DNA of 64,000 nt from positions 8,556,001-8,620,000 of the forward strand of contig OW051493.1 in assembly GCA_932521035.1 (NCBI GenBank). The letters run 5' to 3'. A program made the translations under genes and the position numbers. Source of the DNA: Oscheius dolichura (taxonomy: Eukaryota; Nematoda; Chromadorea; Rhabditida; Rhabditidae). Of the stretch, positions 62,315 to 64,000 are shown piece by piece; the stretch's first letter is position 1, and every line of letters starts with the position of its first letter. The notes under the pieces were generated by a model that did not search any database, was not told where the DNA came from, and saw only the letters and a program-made list of their open reading frames with translations.

Positions 62315-63796
62315 TTAGGAAAGCACCGAGGGAGAAAGAACACTAGCCATGAGAACACTTTTCGAGAGAATACTGGGAGAGGCAACCCCGGGCGAAAGTA
62401 TTCCACCACCAAGAACCATGGGTGACAAGACGTCTGGACAAAGGACCAGTGGGCTAAGGATCAGGGGGCTCAATACATACGGATTAATGACATTGGGTGA
62501 CAGTACATATGGTGTTAAAATGAAGGGGGCCATGACTAGGGGACTCAAAACATATGGCGATAACAGATAGGGTGACAATATGAAGGGCATACCAACGGCG
62601 GGTGAGAGAACATATGGCGAGAGGACGGCTGGATTCAGGATTAGAGGGGAGAAGAGCGAAGGCGAGAGGACCTGAAACATATAAAATTGGATTAAGGTAT
62701 GTTGGCAGTTTTTGGAACAGCGAGGCGCCACGAGTTCTGGGTCAGAAGGACTGGGCGCGGGCTTCTCGTTTAAAAAAACCTTTGTGGTAGGACTTCTCGA
62801 TCCAATTTTAGGTCTTCAGGGTTGTTTTTAACCTCTATTTTATGCCTCTGAAAACTTACAGTAGGTCCAAGAACAGACAGTCCAAAAATTGGGGTAAACA
62901 TGTATGGCGCCAATACCGTAGGCTTCAGTACACTGACAAGGGCTTGTCTCTTCGTCCTTGAGTGCTCCTCGTCCTAAACCCCGTTTTGTTCCTCTTTTTT
63001 AACTTTAAAGTTACAGTAAGATTGCTAGCTATCTGCTCTATCCTCAACCAGAGAGACTTCTCCTTGTCCTTCCTGCTCAATGTCCTATATTCCTCCATAT
63101 CGATGGGAAGGTCATCGTGCTGCCGGATTCCCTGTTTCGAATATAAGTCTTCCAATTGGTCGGATTCAAGGAAAGTGAAGCCCTTCCTTTTGATTTCTCT
63201 CTTTTGCCGGATGGTGAAAGACTGAAATTCTGTATAAAATCGGAAAACTGGGGTTCTACCTTTTCGAGCTCTTTAAAATGCTTGGCTATCCTTTCAGTGA
63301 CTTCTTTGAGTTCTCCTTCCATTCCGAAGAGGTTCATCTTCTCGAGGACCTACAAAGGAACTCTTTAATCGGAATAGTAACAAGGTAGTGGGAGCAGAAT
63401 CGTGCCAGGACCCAATAGCTCGGACCAGAAGTACCGTACCATCATGGCCTTATTGACCGTTGATTTTGCTCCTGACAACTCCATAACGGTCTCCAAGATT
63501 GTCTCCCTGTCCGTTGAAGTCATTCCCGTGGCTTCTAGGAGCTTTGGAAGAGGGACTATTTGGTCCTCGCTCTCGTCATTGTAGAAGGACAGAATCGACG
63601 GGGACAACTTTCCTCTGACGTCGGTCTTATCCGGCATCACTGGGGCAAATCGAGGACTAAAATATAAAATATTCCTATAAAAACAAGGGAGAAACCTCAA
63701 AAACTTGATATTTTTCTCCTCATTGAAAGATTGCGGTGACTTATCGATGACAGCGAGGAGATCATAGGCTTCTTGGACCAGTGGCGGCATCAGCGG
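62315..63796 (-). CDS. MLT-10-like moulting-cycle protein (5' end outside window)
   Basis: At least six exons, of which the most 5' one visible starts at 63796 after a CCTTTCAG acceptor; the start codon lies beyond the window or in an unrecognised exon. The N-terminal part reads FLSPRFAPVMPDKTDVRGKL, PKLLEATGM, KGFTFLESDQLEDLYSKQGI and EKSLWLRIEQIAS. The C-terminal exon (62692-62315) is the hallmark of the family: tandem short repeats of the type YVLSPxVLSP, LILSPLVL and PFILSPYLLSPY. MLT-10 relatives are secreted and needed for cuticle moulting in worms; the repeat block is Pro/Leu/Val-rich and probably structural. Confidence 0.88.
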
Positions 63797-64000
63797 CTGA
63801 AAGGTTCTCCCTGTTTTCCAAGTTCATCTGTACCCGAATTCCCTTGTGGATTATCCACTTTCACACCACGAATATCGCATGACGTGATGGAGGAAAATGA
63901 CCTCCGATTGGGGGATTTCACCGGGATTAAATGTTCAATGGCAACAGAAATCAAAAATTAGGCGAAAGGGAGAAAAATTCCAAATGCCTCTAATTAGAAG
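63797..64000. other. Window edge, intron or upstream region of the MLT-10-like gene
   Basis: A possible upstream exon end (GAATTCGG|GTACAG near 63837) is present but gives no clean frame to a start codon. Confidence 0.3.

Overview
This window is animal nuclear DNA, almost certainly from a rhabditid (clade V) nematode. The signs are dense genes on both strands, many 38-60 nt introns ending in TTTCAG, likely spliced-leader acceptors just upstream of start codons, and gene families typical of free-living worms: a UDP-glucuronosyltransferase, insulin-like peptides, a receptor-L-domain protein, a cys-loop channel, an otopetrin-like channel, an MLT-10-like protein, a Cys/Gln/Asn-rich protein, a SKR/Skp1 protein and divergent phosphatases. 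There is no operon, phage or CRISPR. Gene models were spliced by hand from conserved motifs, reading frame and GT-AG (three times GC-AG) boundaries.

Layout. 0-10 kb: a Lys-rich membrane protein cut by the window edge (-), a Skp1-related gene (+), a GRTP1-type TBC Rab-GAP (+), and ALG6 glucosyltransferase (-) tail-to-tail with it. 10-20 kb: an AT-rich gap, a TMCO4-type DUF726 alpha/beta-hydrolase protein (+), and a SEC14/CRAL-TRIO-GOLD protein (-). 21-24 kb: a UDP-glucuronosyltransferase (-). 24-28 kb: a rearranged locus with two insulin-like genes that face each other inside a ~430 bp inverted repeat, plus a truncated third copy joined to an F-box-associated-like ORF. 28-36 kb: a vWA-domain protein (+), an otopetrin (-) and a small secreted Cys/Ser/Asn/Gln-rich protein (-). 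37-46 kb, all minus: a cys-loop channel, an Aurora-like pseudokinase, an MFSD5-like transporter and a mitochondrial carrier. 47-54 kb: a coiled-coil protein, a ShKT-like secreted peptide, a type I membrane protein and a nucleoside transporter. 54-64 kb: an intronless pseudo-tyrosine-phosphatase, a receptor-L-domain membrane protein, a PP1 paralogue and an MLT-10-like gene running off the right edge.

The non-coding DNA is rich in small repeats. One ~140 bp terminal-inverted-repeat family has about ten full or partial copies. A second ~220 bp family has about twelve copies, mostly in introns. Three further inverted-repeat elements occur, one nested in a copy of the second family. Long C/G homopolymers are also present.

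The strongest candidates for something new are the palindromic insulin-like locus (shared 5' modules with divergent hormone chains, one gene carrying a second, decayed A-chain-like segment), the Aurora-like pseudokinase that lost all its catalytic landmarks, and the intronless pseudophosphatase.
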